From Actinomycetota bacterium (lineage in GTDB: Bacteria; Actinomycetota; Actinomycetes; Actinomycetales; Kineosporiaceae), in contig JAUPKQ010000139.1 in NCBI GenBank assembly GCA_030837345.1, positions 1 through 48,277 on the forward strand: a DNA stretch of 48,277 nucleotides, given 5' to 3'. The translations under genes were made by a program, and so were the position numbers. This document shows positions 36,111 through 45,220 of this stretch, piece by piece; the first letter of the stretch is position 1, and every line of letters starts with the position of its first letter. Below the pieces are notes generated by a model. The model did no database searches, had not been told where the DNA came from, and saw only the letters and a program-made list of their open reading frames with translations.

Positions 36111-38131
36111 TGACCACGATCATCACCGACCCGGGCTCCCGGGTCCTTCGACCGGTGCGGCGCCGATGGGGCGTTGTCGCCGTCGTCACCCTCTGGATAC
36201 TTCTCGGGACTCTCCTGAGCGGCCGGGACACCCTCGCCCTCGGTTCGGCGGACATCACCTCCTTCCACCGATGGCTGAACGACCTCCGCGCCTCCATCGA
36301 GACCGGGCTGGCCGGGGGCTCCCCTGTCTCGGCCCTGATCACCGGGGTTCGAACGACCATCGGCGCCGTCGTCGGCTTCGGGCAGGATCTCGTCGCACGC
36401 CCGTCGTTCGGACGTCCTGTGCCGGGGATCGGCTGGCTCGGAGTCGTGGCGATCGCCGGATACGTGACGGCGGCCCTCGCCGGGGCCCGGGTCGCCGTTC
36501 TCACCGTGACCGGCCTGACCTTCCTCGGCCTGCAAGGGCTCTGGCAGGACAGCATGGACACCCTCACCCTCACAGCGGCCGCCGTCGGACTCGCGCTGGT
36601 GATCGGGTTGCCCATCGGAGTCGCCGCCGGGGTGAGCCCCCGGACGAGACGTCTGGTCACTCCCGTCCTGGACGTGGCGCAGACGATGCCCGCTTTCGTG
36701 TACCTGACCCCCCTGACCTTGGTCTTCCTGATCGGACCGGCGTCCGCGACCATCACGACCTTGATCTACGCCTTGCCACCGGTGATCAGGCTCACCGTCC
36801 ACGGGATCCGAACCGTTCCCGGGGACTCGGTCGAGGCCGCCGTCTCCCTCGGGACGACAGGCAGACAGCGGCTGGTCCAGGTCCTCCTGCCGATGGCCCG
36901 TCGCACGATCGTGCTCGGCATCAATCAGACGATCATGGCAGCGCTGTCCATGGTGACCATCGCCGCCCTGATCGACGCCCCAGGACTCGGCCGCACCGTG
37001 CTCAAGGCGCTCGAAACCCTCGACGTCGGCGTGGCGTTCAACGCGGGTCTGGCGATCGTCGTCCTGGCGGTCATGCTCGACCGCATCACGAGCACGGTGG
37101 CCGACCGCGGGGCACGGCCCCGCCGGGACACCGGCCGTGCCCGGATCCGGGCGGTGGCTCTCGCCGTCGGGGGCCTGACGACACTCTGGCTCGTCCAGCT
37201 GTCACGCACCTACCTGTGGGCCGCAAGGTTCCCGGAAACCATCACGACACCGTGGGGCCCGCTCGAGGTACGTCTCGGCGACGACATCGCCCGAGGGGCG
37301 TCCCTGGTCACCCGCGCCGTCGAGACATCTGCCTCCGGTGTCACCTCGACCGTGAAGGACGCCGGAACCATCCTGCTGATCGACCCTCTGCAGGCCTTGC
37401 TGTCCGGCAGCCCGTGGTGGCTCGTCACCGCTGCGGCCGTGGCGATCGCCTGGCTCGTCGCGGGGACCCGTGCAGCCGTGACAGCCCTCACCTGTCTCCT
37501 GCTCGTCCTCGCCACCGGGCTCTGGTCGGACTCCATGGTCACCCTCGCCGCGACCGGTGTCGCCACCGCGGCCGTCATGCTGCTGGGAGTGATCCTGGGC
37601 GTCTGGATGGGCAGGGACCGCCGGGTGGAAGCAGTCCTCCGACCCCAGTTGGACGCGGGGCAGACCATGCCCGCTTTCGTCTACCTCGTTCCGTTCGTCG
37701 CTCTGTTCGGGGCCAGCCGGTTCACGGCGATCGCCGCAGCGGTGTTGTACGCGGCGCCGGCCGCCGTGAAAATCGTCGCCGACGGCGTCCGCGCCGTGCC
37801 GGTGGAGACGCTCGAGGCCGCCGTGGCCTCCGGGTCGACGACGTGGCAGGTCATCACCAAGGTTCAACTGCCGATGGCCCGCCCGGCGTTGGCCCTCGCC
37901 CTCAACCAGGGGCTCATGTACGTGCTGTCCATGGTCGTCGTCGGAGGTCTGGTCGGCGCCGGAGCACTCGGCTACGACGTGGTGGCCGGTTTCTCCCAGG
38001 GCGAGATGTTCGGCAAAGGGCTCGCCGCAGGTCTTGCCATCGTCGTCATGGGGATCCTGCTAGACCGTGTCAGCCAGGCCGCCGCCCGCCGGGTCGGGGC
38101 CGTGGGATCGCAGCTTCACACCAGGAGGTAG
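36110..38131 (+). CDS. proW: Double-length betaine-type ABC permease (two fused permease units)
   Basis: 673 residues with two consecutive BPD_transp_1 units. Each has about six membrane helices, QDSMDTLTLTAAAV or SDSMVTLAATGV before the core, and DVAQTMPAFVYLTPL or DAGQTMPAFVYLVPF in it. The EAA regions are PGDSVEAAVSLGTTGRQRLV and VPVETLEAAVASGSTTWQVI. Most systems use a single ProW-like subunit that pairs with itself; here both halves are on one chain, as in some actinobacteria. The halves are diverged, so the duplication is not recent. ATG at 36110. Confidence 0.93.
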   Translation: MTTIITDPGSRVLRPVRRRWGVVAVVTLWILLGTLLSGRDTLALGSADITSFHRWLNDLRASIETGLAGGSPVSALITGVRTTIGAVVGFGQDLVARPSFGRPVPGIGWLGVVAIAGYVTAALAGARVAVLTVTGLTFLGLQGLWQDSMDTLTLTAAAVGLALVIGLPIGVAAGVSPRTRRLVTPVLDVAQTMPAFVYLTPLTLVFLIGPASATITTLIYALPPVIRLTVHGIRTVPGDSVEAAVSLGTTGRQRLVQVLLPMARRTIVLGINQTIMAALSMVTIAALIDAPGLGRTVLKALETLDVGVAFNAGLAIVVLAVMLDRITSTVADRGARPRRDTGRARIRAVALAVGGLTTLWLVQLSRTYLWAARFPETITTPWGPLEVRLGDDIARGASLVTRAVETSASGVTSTVKDAGTILLIDPLQALLSGSPWWLVTAAAVAIAWLVAGTRAAVTALTCLLLVLATGLWSDSMVTLAATGVATAAVMLLGVILGVWMGRDRRVEAVLRPQLDAGQTMPAFVYLVPFVALFGASRFTAIAAAVLYAAPAAVKIVADGVRAVPVETLEAAVASGSTTWQVITKVQLPMARPALALALNQGLMYVLSMVVVGGLVGAGALGYDVVAGFSQGEMFGKGLAAGLAIVVMGILLDRVSQAAARRVGAVGSQLHTRR

Positions 38132-38138
38132 ACCGACC

Positions 38139-39134
38139 GTGCCCCGATCATGGATCTCCCCCCGTGCGCGCGCGAGCGCGCTCGCCGCCGTCACGGCCCT
38201 GGCGTTGGCGGGGTGCGGCGGCGCGACGATCGACAGTGCCGCGAGCGGCACCTCGGACGCCTCGCCGTCGGGTTCGAACCGCCCGTGCGGGACCGTCAAT
38301 CTGGCGGTGAGCCCCTGGGTCGGCTACGAGGCCAATGCGGCCGTCTACCGCCATGTCGCCGAGAAGCGCCTCGGCTGCACCGTCGTCACGAAGAACCTGA
38401 AGGAAGAGGTCTCCTGGCAGGGGTTCTCGACCGGCGAGGTCGATCTCGTCCTCGAGAACTGGGGTCACGCCGATCTCGTGAAGAAATACGTCACCGAGGC
38501 CAAGGTCGCGGTCGATCTCGGGCCGACGGGGAATCGCGGAATCATCGGCTGGTACGTGCCGCCGTGGCTGGCGAAGGAACACCCTGAGGTCCTCGACTGG
38601 AAGAACCTGAACACCTTCGCCCAGAAGTTCGCCACCTCGGAGTCGGGCGGCAAGGGTCAACTGCTGGACGGCGATCCCTCGTACGTCACCAACGACGCCG
38701 CCCTGGTGAAGAACCTCGGCCTGAACTTCGCCGTCGTCCAGGGGGGCAGCGAAGCGACGCTGATCCAGTCGTTCCGTCAGGCCGAGGCGAAGAAGACCTG
38801 GCTACTCGCTTATTTCTACGAACCCCAGTGGTTCTTCAACGAGCTCAAACTGCAACGGGTGAACCTGCCGACGTACACCCCCGGCTGTGACGCCGACCCC
38901 CAGAAGGTGGCGTGCGATTACCCGCCCTACGAACTGAACAAGATCGCTCGTGTCTCCTTCGCCTCGACCGGGAGCCCTGCTGCAGCCCTGGCAAAGGCGT
39001 TCCGGTGGACCAACGAGGACCAGAACGAGGTCTCCCGGTCCATCGCCGTCGACAAACTGTCCCCGGCGGACGCGGCGAAGAAGTGGGCCGACGCCCACCC
39101 CGACATCGTCGACGGCTGGCTGAAGAACCGCTGA
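38139..39134 (+). CDS. proX: Glycine betaine/choline-type substrate-binding lipoprotein
   Basis: Extracellular binding protein of the importer (OpuAC/ProX family). The GTG at 38139 has AGGAGG upstream, and the N-terminus is a lipoprotein signal with lipobox LAGC, Cys near residue 25. The mature protein has VNLAVSPWVGYEANAAVYRHV, STGEVDLVLENWGHADLVKK and WLLAYFYEPQWFF; the aromatic residues (Trp, Tyr, Phe) are typical of an aromatic cage for quaternary ammonium groups. 331 residues. The three-gene order ATPase-permease-binding protein is typical. The solute (glycine betaine, choline or proline) is not decided. Confidence 0.93.
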   Translation: MPRSWISPRARASALAAVTALALAGCGGATIDSAASGTSDASPSGSNRPCGTVNLAVSPWVGYEANAAVYRHVAEKRLGCTVVTKNLKEEVSWQGFSTGEVDLVLENWGHADLVKKYVTEAKVAVDLGPTGNRGIIGWYVPPWLAKEHPEVLDWKNLNTFAQKFATSESGGKGQLLDGDPSYVTNDAALVKNLGLNFAVVQGGSEATLIQSFRQAEAKKTWLLAYFYEPQWFFNELKLQRVNLPTYTPGCDADPQKVACDYPPYELNKIARVSFASTGSPAAALAKAFRWTNEDQNEVSRSIAVDKLSPADAAKKWADAHPDIVDGWLKNR

Positions 39135-39146
39135 CCATACGGTCCT

Positions 39147-39220
39147 TCCTGCAGGCGGCGGTGGAAGAACGCGGCCTGGAAAGAGCACTCAGCCACGGAA
39201 TCCAACCGCTGCCTGCAGGA
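39147..39220. terminator. Inverted repeat between convergent proX and DUF1707 genes
   Basis: TCCTGCAGGCGGCGG (39147-39161) and CCGCTGCCTGCAGGA (39206-39220) pair at 14 of 15 positions, with a 44-base loop. It sits in the 100-bp gap between converging genes, consistent with a two-way terminator, but the large loop would weaken one. Confidence 0.55.
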
Positions 39221-39234
39221 GTACCCCCAGCGCT

Positions 39235-39765
39235 TCAGCGTCGCCTCTTGTCACCGTCCCGCTGCTTCTTGTCCTGCCGCTTCCTGTCCCCGTCCGGGCC
39301 GAAGAGCAGGATCGCCACAATCGGGATCATGAGGAACCAGATCCAGGTGCCGGTTCCGAAGAAGAGCAGCAAGGCGGCGAACGGGGTCAGCGCCATGACT
39401 GATTCCCTCGCCCGGGCGGGCAGTCTCGCCCCGAGCAGCCCGACCGGCGCTGGCTCCGAGCCGTAACGCTCGACCGGCGCAGCCATGCCCGCCATCCCGT
39501 GGTCCTTCCCCGCGGCCGGCGGAACGACAAGCGCTCCCCGGTCCGGAACAGCGAGGTCAGGCGGCATGCCCACCGGATGGGGCTTCGGCAGATCACCGAA
39601 CAACGGCCCGATCTCCGTCCAGGTCCGGGCCCGCGACGCGGTGACCTGCCGCTCCTCGAACTCGATCGGATCCAGACGCCCTTCCTCCCGGTGGACGCTC
39701 AACGCGTCGACGGCCGCCTGCCGCTCCTTGTCGCCGATACGCACCGGGACCCCCTGCTCATCCAT
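39235..39765 (-). CDS. DUF1707 membrane protein
   Basis: 176 residues. The first 60 are a DUF1707 domain (RIGDKERQAAVDALSVHREEG then GRLDPIEFEERQVTASRART), a small domain found in many actinobacterial proteins of unknown role. A Pro-rich linker is followed by two membrane helices near residues 125-158 (ALTPFAALLLFFGTGTWIWF, then LMIPIVAILLFGP) and a Lys/Arg-rich cytosolic tail. ATG at 39765, 46 bases after the whiG stop. Probably the last gene of this minus-strand run. Confidence 0.85.
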   Translation of the reverse strand: MDEQGVPVRIGDKERQAAVDALSVHREEGRLDPIEFEERQVTASRARTWTEIGPLFGDLPKPHPVGMPPDLAVPDRGALVVPPAAGKDHGMAGMAAPVERYGSEPAPVGLLGARLPARARESVMALTPFAALLLFFGTGTWIWFLMIPIVAILLFGPDGDRKRQDKKQRDGDKRRR

Positions 39766-39811
39766 GGCGCCATCTTCCCCCTCGGCGACGGCGATCCGAA
39801 AGGACCCAGGT

Positions 39812-40624
39812 TCACGACACCTCGGCGAGTTTCGCCCTCAGCTGCAGGACGGCCTTCGTGTGCATCTGACAGATCCGGGATTCGGTTACTCCGAGCACCC
39901 GGCCGATCTCGGCGAGTGTCAGCCCTTCGTAGTAATAGAGGGTGACCACGATCTTCTCCCGCTCGGGCAACTGATTGATCGCCCGGGCCAGCATGAACTT
40001 CGTCTCCTCGGTCTCGAAGGCGACGACCGGATCCTCCGCCTTCGTGTCCTCAAGAGTGTCGACGAGGGACAGTTTGTCCCCCTTCTCACCGCCCACGCTG
40101 AGGAGCTCATCGAGTGCCACCACATTGACGTAAGAGACCTGCGAGAAGATCTGATGCAGGTCATCGAGCCCGATCCCCAGCCGCTGAGCTACCTCGACCT
40201 CCGTCGGCGTCCGGTGCAGCTCACCCTCAAGCGCGGCGTAGGCCCGCTCCACCTCTCGCGCCTTGAACCGGACAGAACGCGGGATCCAGTCAATGGCCCG
40301 CAATTCATCGATGATGGCGCCCCGAATGCGCGAAATGGCATAGGTCTCGAACTTGATCGACCGATCGATGTCGAACTTCTCGATCGCGTCGATCAGTCCG
40401 AAGATTCCGTACGAGACGAGATCCGCCTGCTCGATGTTCGGGGGGAGACCGACACCGACACGACCGGCCACGTACTTGACCAATGGGGAGTAGTGGAGGA
40501 TCAGGCGCTCACGGGTCGACGGATCCCCCGTGCTCTTGAATCGTTCCCAGAGAGCACGCAGGGCCGCTTCGTTGGCCGCGACGGGATCGACCATCTCGTC
40601 AACCTGCCCCTCGTCGGCAACCAC
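39812..40624 (-). CDS. whiG: RNA polymerase sigma factor, WhiG/FliA type
   Basis: Sigma-70-family group 3 factor, 270 residues. Region 2 carries [40 protein letters not shown] and [19 protein letters not shown]; region 3 carries [20 protein letters not shown]; region 4 has [20 protein letters not shown]. Sequence and location (between xerC/dprA and the M23/rpsB locus) match Streptomyces whiG, which controls sporulation; the same family drives flagellar genes in motile actinobacteria. No flagellar or spore genes are in the window, so the regulon is unknown. GTG start at 40624, with GGGGA upstream at long spacing. Confidence 0.95.
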   Translation of the reverse strand: MVADEGQVDEMVDPVAANEAALRALWERFKSTGDPSTRERLILHYSPLVKYVAGRVGVGLPPNIEQADLVSYGIFGLIDAIEKFDIDRSIKFETYAISRIRGAIIDELRAIDWIPRSVRFKAREVERAYAALEGELHRTPTEVEVAQRLGIGLDDLHQIFSQVSYVNVVALDELLSVGGEKGDKLSLVDTLEDTKAEDPVVAFETEETKFMLARAINQLPEREKIVVTLYYYEGLTLAEIGRVLGVTESRICQMHTKAVLQLRAKLAEVS

Positions 40625-40682
40625 GGCGACCGGTCCCCTTCCCCTTCATGCCCTTGCCTGGCGCGTTCATCGTCATGTGAGC

Positions 40683-40713
40683 GTAGCGTCACTATCCGAC
40701 TTCGGAACGCTAC
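40683..40713. repeat. Inverted repeat around a GGATAGT -10-like element upstream of whiG
   Basis: GTAGCGT (40683-40689) and ACGCTAC (40707-40713) are exact inverted copies with a 17-base spacer. On the minus strand the spacer holds GGATAGT, a possible -10 for whiG about 60-80 bases from its start; no good -35 is seen. It could be an operator over the promoter. The rest of the 163-bp gap shows nothing clear. Confidence 0.4.
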
Positions 40714-40787
40714 AGGTCGCCGTGCCGTACTCCAGAGGAGCAAGGACACCCGAACGGCCGATACGACGGTCCCGGACCGGCCGCCGG

Positions 40788-41765
40788 TCAAGCCCGGGGA
40801 TGCGCCTGGCGGTAACCGGCGCGCAGCCGCTCGATCGACACATGGGTGTAGATCTGCGTCGTCGCGAGCGAGGCGTGTCCGAGAATCTCCTGGACGGACC
40901 GCAGATCCGCGCCGCCGTCGAGAAGATGGGTCGCCGCCGAATGCCGCAGCCCGTGCGGGCCGACGGCGGGAGCTCCGTCTACGTGATCCACCAGATCGTG
41001 CACGATCTCACGAACCTGACGAACCCCCATCCGACCGCCCCGGATCCCGAGGAACACCGCGGATCCGGACCGAGGCCCCGCCAGAACAGGGCGGCCTCGG
41101 GCAACCCAGGCCTGTAGGGCATGGTCCGCCGGGAGCCCGAAGGGAACGACGCGTTCCTTGGACCCCTTGCCCATGACCCTAAGAGTCCGTCGTTCGTGAT
41201 CGATGTCCTCCACGTCTGTCCCCACCAACTCGGACACCCGCACACCTGTCGCGTACAGAACCTCGATCAGGGCTCTGTCCCGGAGGGCGACCGCCGCCGC
41301 GGCTGGATCCAGGGACGTCGCCGAACCGGCCGGTTCCTCCGTTCTACGCGCCGCCACGGCCATGAGCTCCGACGCCTGCTCCTGACGCAGCACCCCGGGC
41401 AGAGATCTTCTCGCCTTCGGCGAGCGCAACCGCAGCCCCGGATCGTCGGGCGTCCGGCCCGTCCGGAACAGCCAGGCCGTGAAACGCCGGGCGCTCGCCG
41501 CTCTGCGGGCCACGCTGGTGCGCGCGGCACCATCCACCGTCATCGCTGCGAGCCAGGACCTCAGGACGGCAAGATCCAGGAGCTCCACGGCTGGTCGGTC
41601 AGGGGGCGTCGCCCTGTTGCCATCGATGGTGCCGACGAACTCCATCAGGGCCCGGACGTCCCCCAGATAGGCCCTGGTGGTGTGGGGCGAGCATCCTCGT
41701 TCCACGGCGAGATGACGTTCGTAACAGCGGAGGAGCTCCTCCATCTGATCCGCGGACCTGGTCAC
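40788..41765 (-). CDS. xerC: Tyrosine recombinase XerC
   Basis: Site-specific recombinase that resolves chromosome dimers at dif with XerD. 325 residues. N-terminal SAM-like domain (LAVERGCSPHTTRAYLGDVR); catalytic Arg in ATGVRVSELVG, Lys in MGKGSKERVVPFG, HGLRH with His and Arg, LGHASLATTQIYTHV with His and the nucleophile Tyr. The GTG at 41765 is chosen, with GGGAGG eight bases upstream; the open frame upstream reaches into dprA and has no similarity. Normal host gene, not part of a mobile element here. Confidence 0.94.
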   Translation of the reverse strand: MTRSADQMEELLRCYERHLAVERGCSPHTTRAYLGDVRALMEFVGTIDGNRATPPDRPAVELLDLAVLRSWLAAMTVDGAARTSVARRAASARRFTAWLFRTGRTPDDPGLRLRSPKARRSLPGVLRQEQASELMAVAARRTEEPAGSATSLDPAAAAVALRDRALIEVLYATGVRVSELVGTDVEDIDHERRTLRVMGKGSKERVVPFGLPADHALQAWVARGRPVLAGPRSGSAVFLGIRGGRMGVRQVREIVHDLVDHVDGAPAVGPHGLRHSAATHLLDGGADLRSVQEILGHASLATTQIYTHVSIERLRAGYRQAHPRA

Positions 41766-41838
41766 GCCCACCGCCTCCCGTGGGATCTCGCGGATCACAG
41801 TACGCCGCGGGCCCGAACAGCCTCCGGAGAACCGGGCG

Positions 41839-43056
41839 TCACCGTCGATCGGTACTCCGGCCGCGCGGAGACCGCCGCAACGGCGTGTCGAGCAGAGTGT
41901 CCGGCCGACGGAACGGCACACGGCGCCAGCGTGTCCCCACTCTGGCCGCTCTTCCTGCGATTTCGAGCCGCGCAAGGGAGCCGAGGAGAAGGGCCTGGTC
42001 GAGCCCGGCGGTCGCGGTGAGCCTCTCGACACCGACAGCGGTGTTCACCGGGAGAGCGTCGAGGACGCGGAGGTCGACCTCGTCGAGGCCGTCGTGCTCG
42101 GCAACGGGCACGGAGGGCGCCGGGGCGGGGTGCTCCCCCACGGCGGAGAGCAGTTCGGCGATCTCGGCAGCATCGGTGACGCACACCGCGCCTTCCCGGA
42201 GGAGCCTGTGGCATCCCGCCGACGTCGACGAGGTCACCGGGCCGGGGACCGCCGCGACGTCCCGGCCGATCAGGGCCGCCTCGCGGGCAGTGATCGATGC
42301 CCCGGACCGCCAGGCCGCCTCGACCACCACGGTGGCGAGGCCCAAGGCCGCGATCAGCCGGTTGCGAGTGATGAATCGCCACCGGGTGGGGGACGAGCCG
42401 GGCGGTAGCTCGCTCACGAGGGTGCCTCTGGCCGCGATCTGTTCGATCAGTTCTTCGTTGCCCCGGGGATAGGGCCGGTCGACACCGCAGGCGAGCACGG
42501 CGACCGTCGGCCCGTGGACGGCGAGAGCCCCTCTGTGAGCAGCCGCATCGATCCCGTAGGCCGCGCCGGACACGACGGTGATCCCCCGTTCGACGCAGCC
42601 GGACGCCAGCTCCGCCGCGGTCCACTCGCCGTACCGGGAAGACGCGCGGCATCCGACGATGGCGACGGCGCGACGGGTCGTCACACCGAGGGATACGGGT
42701 CCGCGCGCCCAGAGCGCCACTGGCTCCCGATCACCGAGGAGGGCCATCCCCGTCGGCCACTCGTCGTCGCCCGGGACGACCAAGCGCCCGCCGAACCTCC
42801 GCATCGTGGCCAGGTCACGTCCAGGATCCACCTGCGAGAGCCGGGCACGCCAGTTGGCCACGGGCCGGGGATCGCGAAGGACCGTCCCGAGTCTCTCGGA
42901 ACGCTCCATCAGGGCCAGCAGGGCGTGACCCGGACGAAGCAGACGCAAGCAACGGACGACCGCGACGTCCCCAGGTTCCGCCAGCCGGCTCCAGGCCGCC
43001 CGGGCCGTGCGGTCGTCCTCAGGGTCGAACCACTCCGGTGTCGTGCGACCGTTCAT
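41839..43056 (-). CDS. dprA: DNA-processing protein DprA/Smf
   Basis: Loads RecA onto incoming single-stranded DNA during transformation. 405 residues. The Rossmann-like DprA core (about residues 130-330) has VAIVGCRASSRYGEWTA, VVSGAAYGIDAAAHRGAL, VAVLACGVDRPYPRGNEEL, SELPPGSSPTRWRFITRNRL and WRSGASITAREA. A C-terminal winged-helix-like DML1 region follows (LDALPVNTAVGVERLTATAG). The ATG at 43056 overlaps the comM stop (ATGA). The presence of comM and dprA does not prove natural competence. Confidence 0.95.
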   Translation of the reverse strand: MNGRTTPEWFDPEDDRTARAAWSRLAEPGDVAVVRCLRLLRPGHALLALMERSERLGTVLRDPRPVANWRARLSQVDPGRDLATMRRFGGRLVVPGDDEWPTGMALLGDREPVALWARGPVSLGVTTRRAVAIVGCRASSRYGEWTAAELASGCVERGITVVSGAAYGIDAAAHRGALAVHGPTVAVLACGVDRPYPRGNEELIEQIAARGTLVSELPPGSSPTRWRFITRNRLIAALGLATVVVEAAWRSGASITAREAALIGRDVAAVPGPVTSSTSAGCHRLLREGAVCVTDAAEIAELLSAVGEHPAPAPSVPVAEHDGLDEVDLRVLDALPVNTAVGVERLTATAGLDQALLLGSLARLEIAGRAARVGTRWRRVPFRRPDTLLDTPLRRSPRGRSTDRR

Positions 43057-44621
43057 GCCGCCGCCACCGCCCCTCGGCAGCGCAGGAGCAACGCTTGCCC
43101 GACGTCGTCCCGGTCCGGGACGTTCCGTCCAGCGAGATCGGCCAGAGACCACGCGATCCTCAGCACACGGTCGTAGCCACGGATCGACAGGCGCCCTCGG
43201 TCCACGGCGAGGTCGAGATCCCGGGTGGTTCCGGAAGCCAGGCGCCAGCGTCCCCGCAACCAGGCGCCCGGGACGTCAGCGTTGCAGGCCCAGGGAAGAC
43301 CCGTGAACCGGACGGCCGCCGTCTCCCTCGCCGCACGGATCCGGGCCCCCACGCGGGCGGTGGACTCGGGAGCGGTTGCCCGGGCCATCTCCGCACGGGA
43401 GACCGCCTGGACCTCGACCTGAAGATCGACCCGGTCGAGCAGGGGGCCGGACAACCGCCCGAGGTACCGGCGTCTGGACAACGGGCTGCACACGCAACGG
43501 TCACCCTTGCCTCCGGACATCCCGCAGGGACACGGATTCGCCGCCATGACGAGCTGGAACCGGGCGGGGAAGCGTGCGACGCCCATGGCGCGCTGGATGA
43601 CCAGCTGCCCGTGCTCCAACGGCTGACGGAGCGCTTCGAGAGCCCGGGCACCGAACTCGGGCGCTTCGTCGAGAAATAGAACGCCTCGATGCGCCCGTGA
43701 GGCCGCACCCGGCCGAGGAATGCCGCTGCCGCCTCCCACGAGCGCCGCGACGGTCGTGGTGTGGTGCGGGTTCTCGAATGGCGGACGCCGCCGGAGACCG
43801 GCGTCGGGGTCGAGCGTTCCGGCGAGGGAGTGGACGGCGGTGACCTCCAGGGCAGCGGCCTGCGTGAGGTCGGGCAAGAGCCCCGGCAGGCGTTCGGCCA
43901 GCATCGTCTTGCCCGCCCCAGGAGGGCCGACCATCAGGAGGTGGTGCCCGCCCACGGCTGCGACCTCCAACGCATGACGCCCGTCGGGCTGGCCCACGAC
44001 GTCCGCGAGGTCGGGCGCGGGACGTGACGCCTCCTTCCCGGACGGATGCGGGACCCGGTCGCCGAGGAGACGACCGCCGTGAGGCAGAACCCCCTCCAGG
44101 GAGGGAGGAGGCTCGCCCCGGTGAAGGGCCACGACGTCCAGCAGGTGGCGCACGCCTGTCACCTCGGCCCCCGGCACGAGCCGGGCCTCCAGCGTGTTCG
44201 CCTCCGGCACGACCAACCGGGGCCGCCCCGCCGCCACGGCAGCCACGACCGCGGGCAACACCCCCCGAACCGGACGGACACGGCCGTCAAGCCCCAGCTC
44301 CCCCAGGTGGACCCGCCCGGCGACAGACGCCGCCGGGACCGTCCCGGACGCCGCGAGCAAGGCCGCTGCGACAGCGAGATCGAAAGCGGTACCGGCCTTG
44401 GGCAGAGCCGCGGGTGACAGATTGACGGTGATCCGCCGGGAGGGCAACGGGCACCCCGCGTTCGCCGACGCCGCCCGGACGCGGTCGCGGGCCTCGGTCA
44501 GCGCCGCGTCCGGAAGGCCCACGAGCGTGAACGCCGGTAACCCGTTCGCCACGTCAGCCTCGACCTCGACCAGATGCCCTTCCAAGCCGACCAACCCCAC
44601 GGAGAGGCTCCGCCCCAGCAT
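43053..44621 (-). CDS. comM: ComM/YifB-family Mg chelatase-like AAA+ ATPase
   Basis: Hexameric helicase that in naturally competent bacteria extends DNA branch migration during transformation. 522 residues. N-terminal Lon-like domain (GLVGLEGHLVEVEADVANGL, FTLVGLPDAALTEARDRV, ITVNLSPAALPK); Walker A MVGPPGAGKTMLAERLPGLL; HTTTVAALVGGGSGIPRPG; Walker B GVLFLDEAPEF; zinc-binding Cys cluster NPCPCGMSGGKGDRCVCSP; C-terminal YDRVLRIAWSLADL. The ATG at 44621 has GGAGGTGG upstream; seven codons of open frame before it are not needed. Confidence 0.95.
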   Translation of the reverse strand: MLGRSLSVGLVGLEGHLVEVEADVANGLPAFTLVGLPDAALTEARDRVRAASANAGCPLPSRRITVNLSPAALPKAGTAFDLAVAAALLAASGTVPAASVAGRVHLGELGLDGRVRPVRGVLPAVVAAVAAGRPRLVVPEANTLEARLVPGAEVTGVRHLLDVVALHRGEPPPSLEGVLPHGGRLLGDRVPHPSGKEASRPAPDLADVVGQPDGRHALEVAAVGGHHLLMVGPPGAGKTMLAERLPGLLPDLTQAAALEVTAVHSLAGTLDPDAGLRRRPPFENPHHTTTVAALVGGGSGIPRPGAASRAHRGVLFLDEAPEFGARALEALRQPLEHGQLVIQRAMGVARFPARFQLVMAANPCPCGMSGGKGDRCVCSPLSRRRYLGRLSGPLLDRVDLQVEVQAVSRAEMARATAPESTARVGARIRAARETAAVRFTGLPWACNADVPGAWLRGRWRLASGTTRDLDLAVDRGRLSIRGYDRVLRIAWSLADLAGRNVPDRDDVGQALLLRCRGAVAAA

Positions 44622-44765
44622 GTGACCACCTCCTCGAACCACTTTGGCCGCCCGCGCACCCGTCCGCCCGCCCCTCGACGCGCCCTGTGGACGACAGCAC
44701 CGCAGAGGGTGCCTGTGGACGAGTCGACCGGACAGCCAGGCCTCGGGCAGCCAGGCCCCGGGCCG
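44622..44765. promoter_or_regulatory. Gap between yraN and comM with two TGTGGACGA sites
   Basis: This 144-bp gap holds TGTGGACGA at 44686-44694 and again at 44714-44722, 28 bases apart and on the comM-upstream side. They match the DnaA box (TTGTCCACA on the other strand) at eight of nine positions. No promoter or hairpin is evident. Confidence 0.4.
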
Positions 44766-45128
44766 TCACTCCACCCCTTGCAGGTGGGTGATGCGCGCGG
44801 CTCCGGATCTCGGCAGCAGGACCGTGACGACGTCGATCCTCACCGCCGGCCACGACCCCTGTTGCTGCCCGAGCCAGAGGCCCGTGAGCAGTCTCAAACG
44901 GGCGATCTTGGCAGGGGTCACCGCTTCCTCGGGAGTACCCGCCGTCAGCGACCGCCGGGTCTTCACCTCGACGACAACGAGACACCCGTCGTCCACGGCG
45001 ACGATGTCGATCTCGCCGCGACGACAACGCCAGCGGCGTGCGAGAACCGTGAACGCACGCTGTTCCAGGTACCGGACGGCGAGATCCTCGCCGTAGCGGC
45101 CCACCGCCTCCGTCGCTCCCACACCCAT
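44766..45128 (-). CDS. yraN: UPF0102/YraN-family endonuclease-like protein
   Basis: 120 residues, family length. Restriction-endonuclease-like fold: GRYGEDLAVRYLEQRAFTVL, RRGEIDIVAVDDGCLVVVEV with the D-x-n-ExK pattern (VEVKTR), and AKIARLRLLTGLWL. Always near rnhB and comM in many genomes; proposed role in DNA processing, not settled. The ATG at 45128 is chosen; a GTG one codon before is possible. The open frame continues upstream to 45395 through the 15-bp repeats but has no similarity to the family. Confidence 0.9.
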   Translation of the reverse strand: MGVGATEAVGRYGEDLAVRYLEQRAFTVLARRWRCRRGEIDIVAVDDGCLVVVEVKTRRSLTAGTPEEAVTPAKIARLRLLTGLWLGQQQGSWPAVRIDVVTVLLPRSGAARITHLQGVE

Positions 45129-45220
45129 CACCCCGAGGCACTCTCGACCCGACGAGGCGGACCACGCACTCCCGCAGCAGCTCCCTGTGGACAACGCACC
45201 ACGAAGCCCACCTGTGGCCG

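Noticed and set aside
40788-41765. Tyrosine recombinase as a sign of an integrated element
   Set aside because: It sits in the normal whiG-xerC-dprA-comM order and has XerC features; no att-like repeats, phage or transfer genes nearby.
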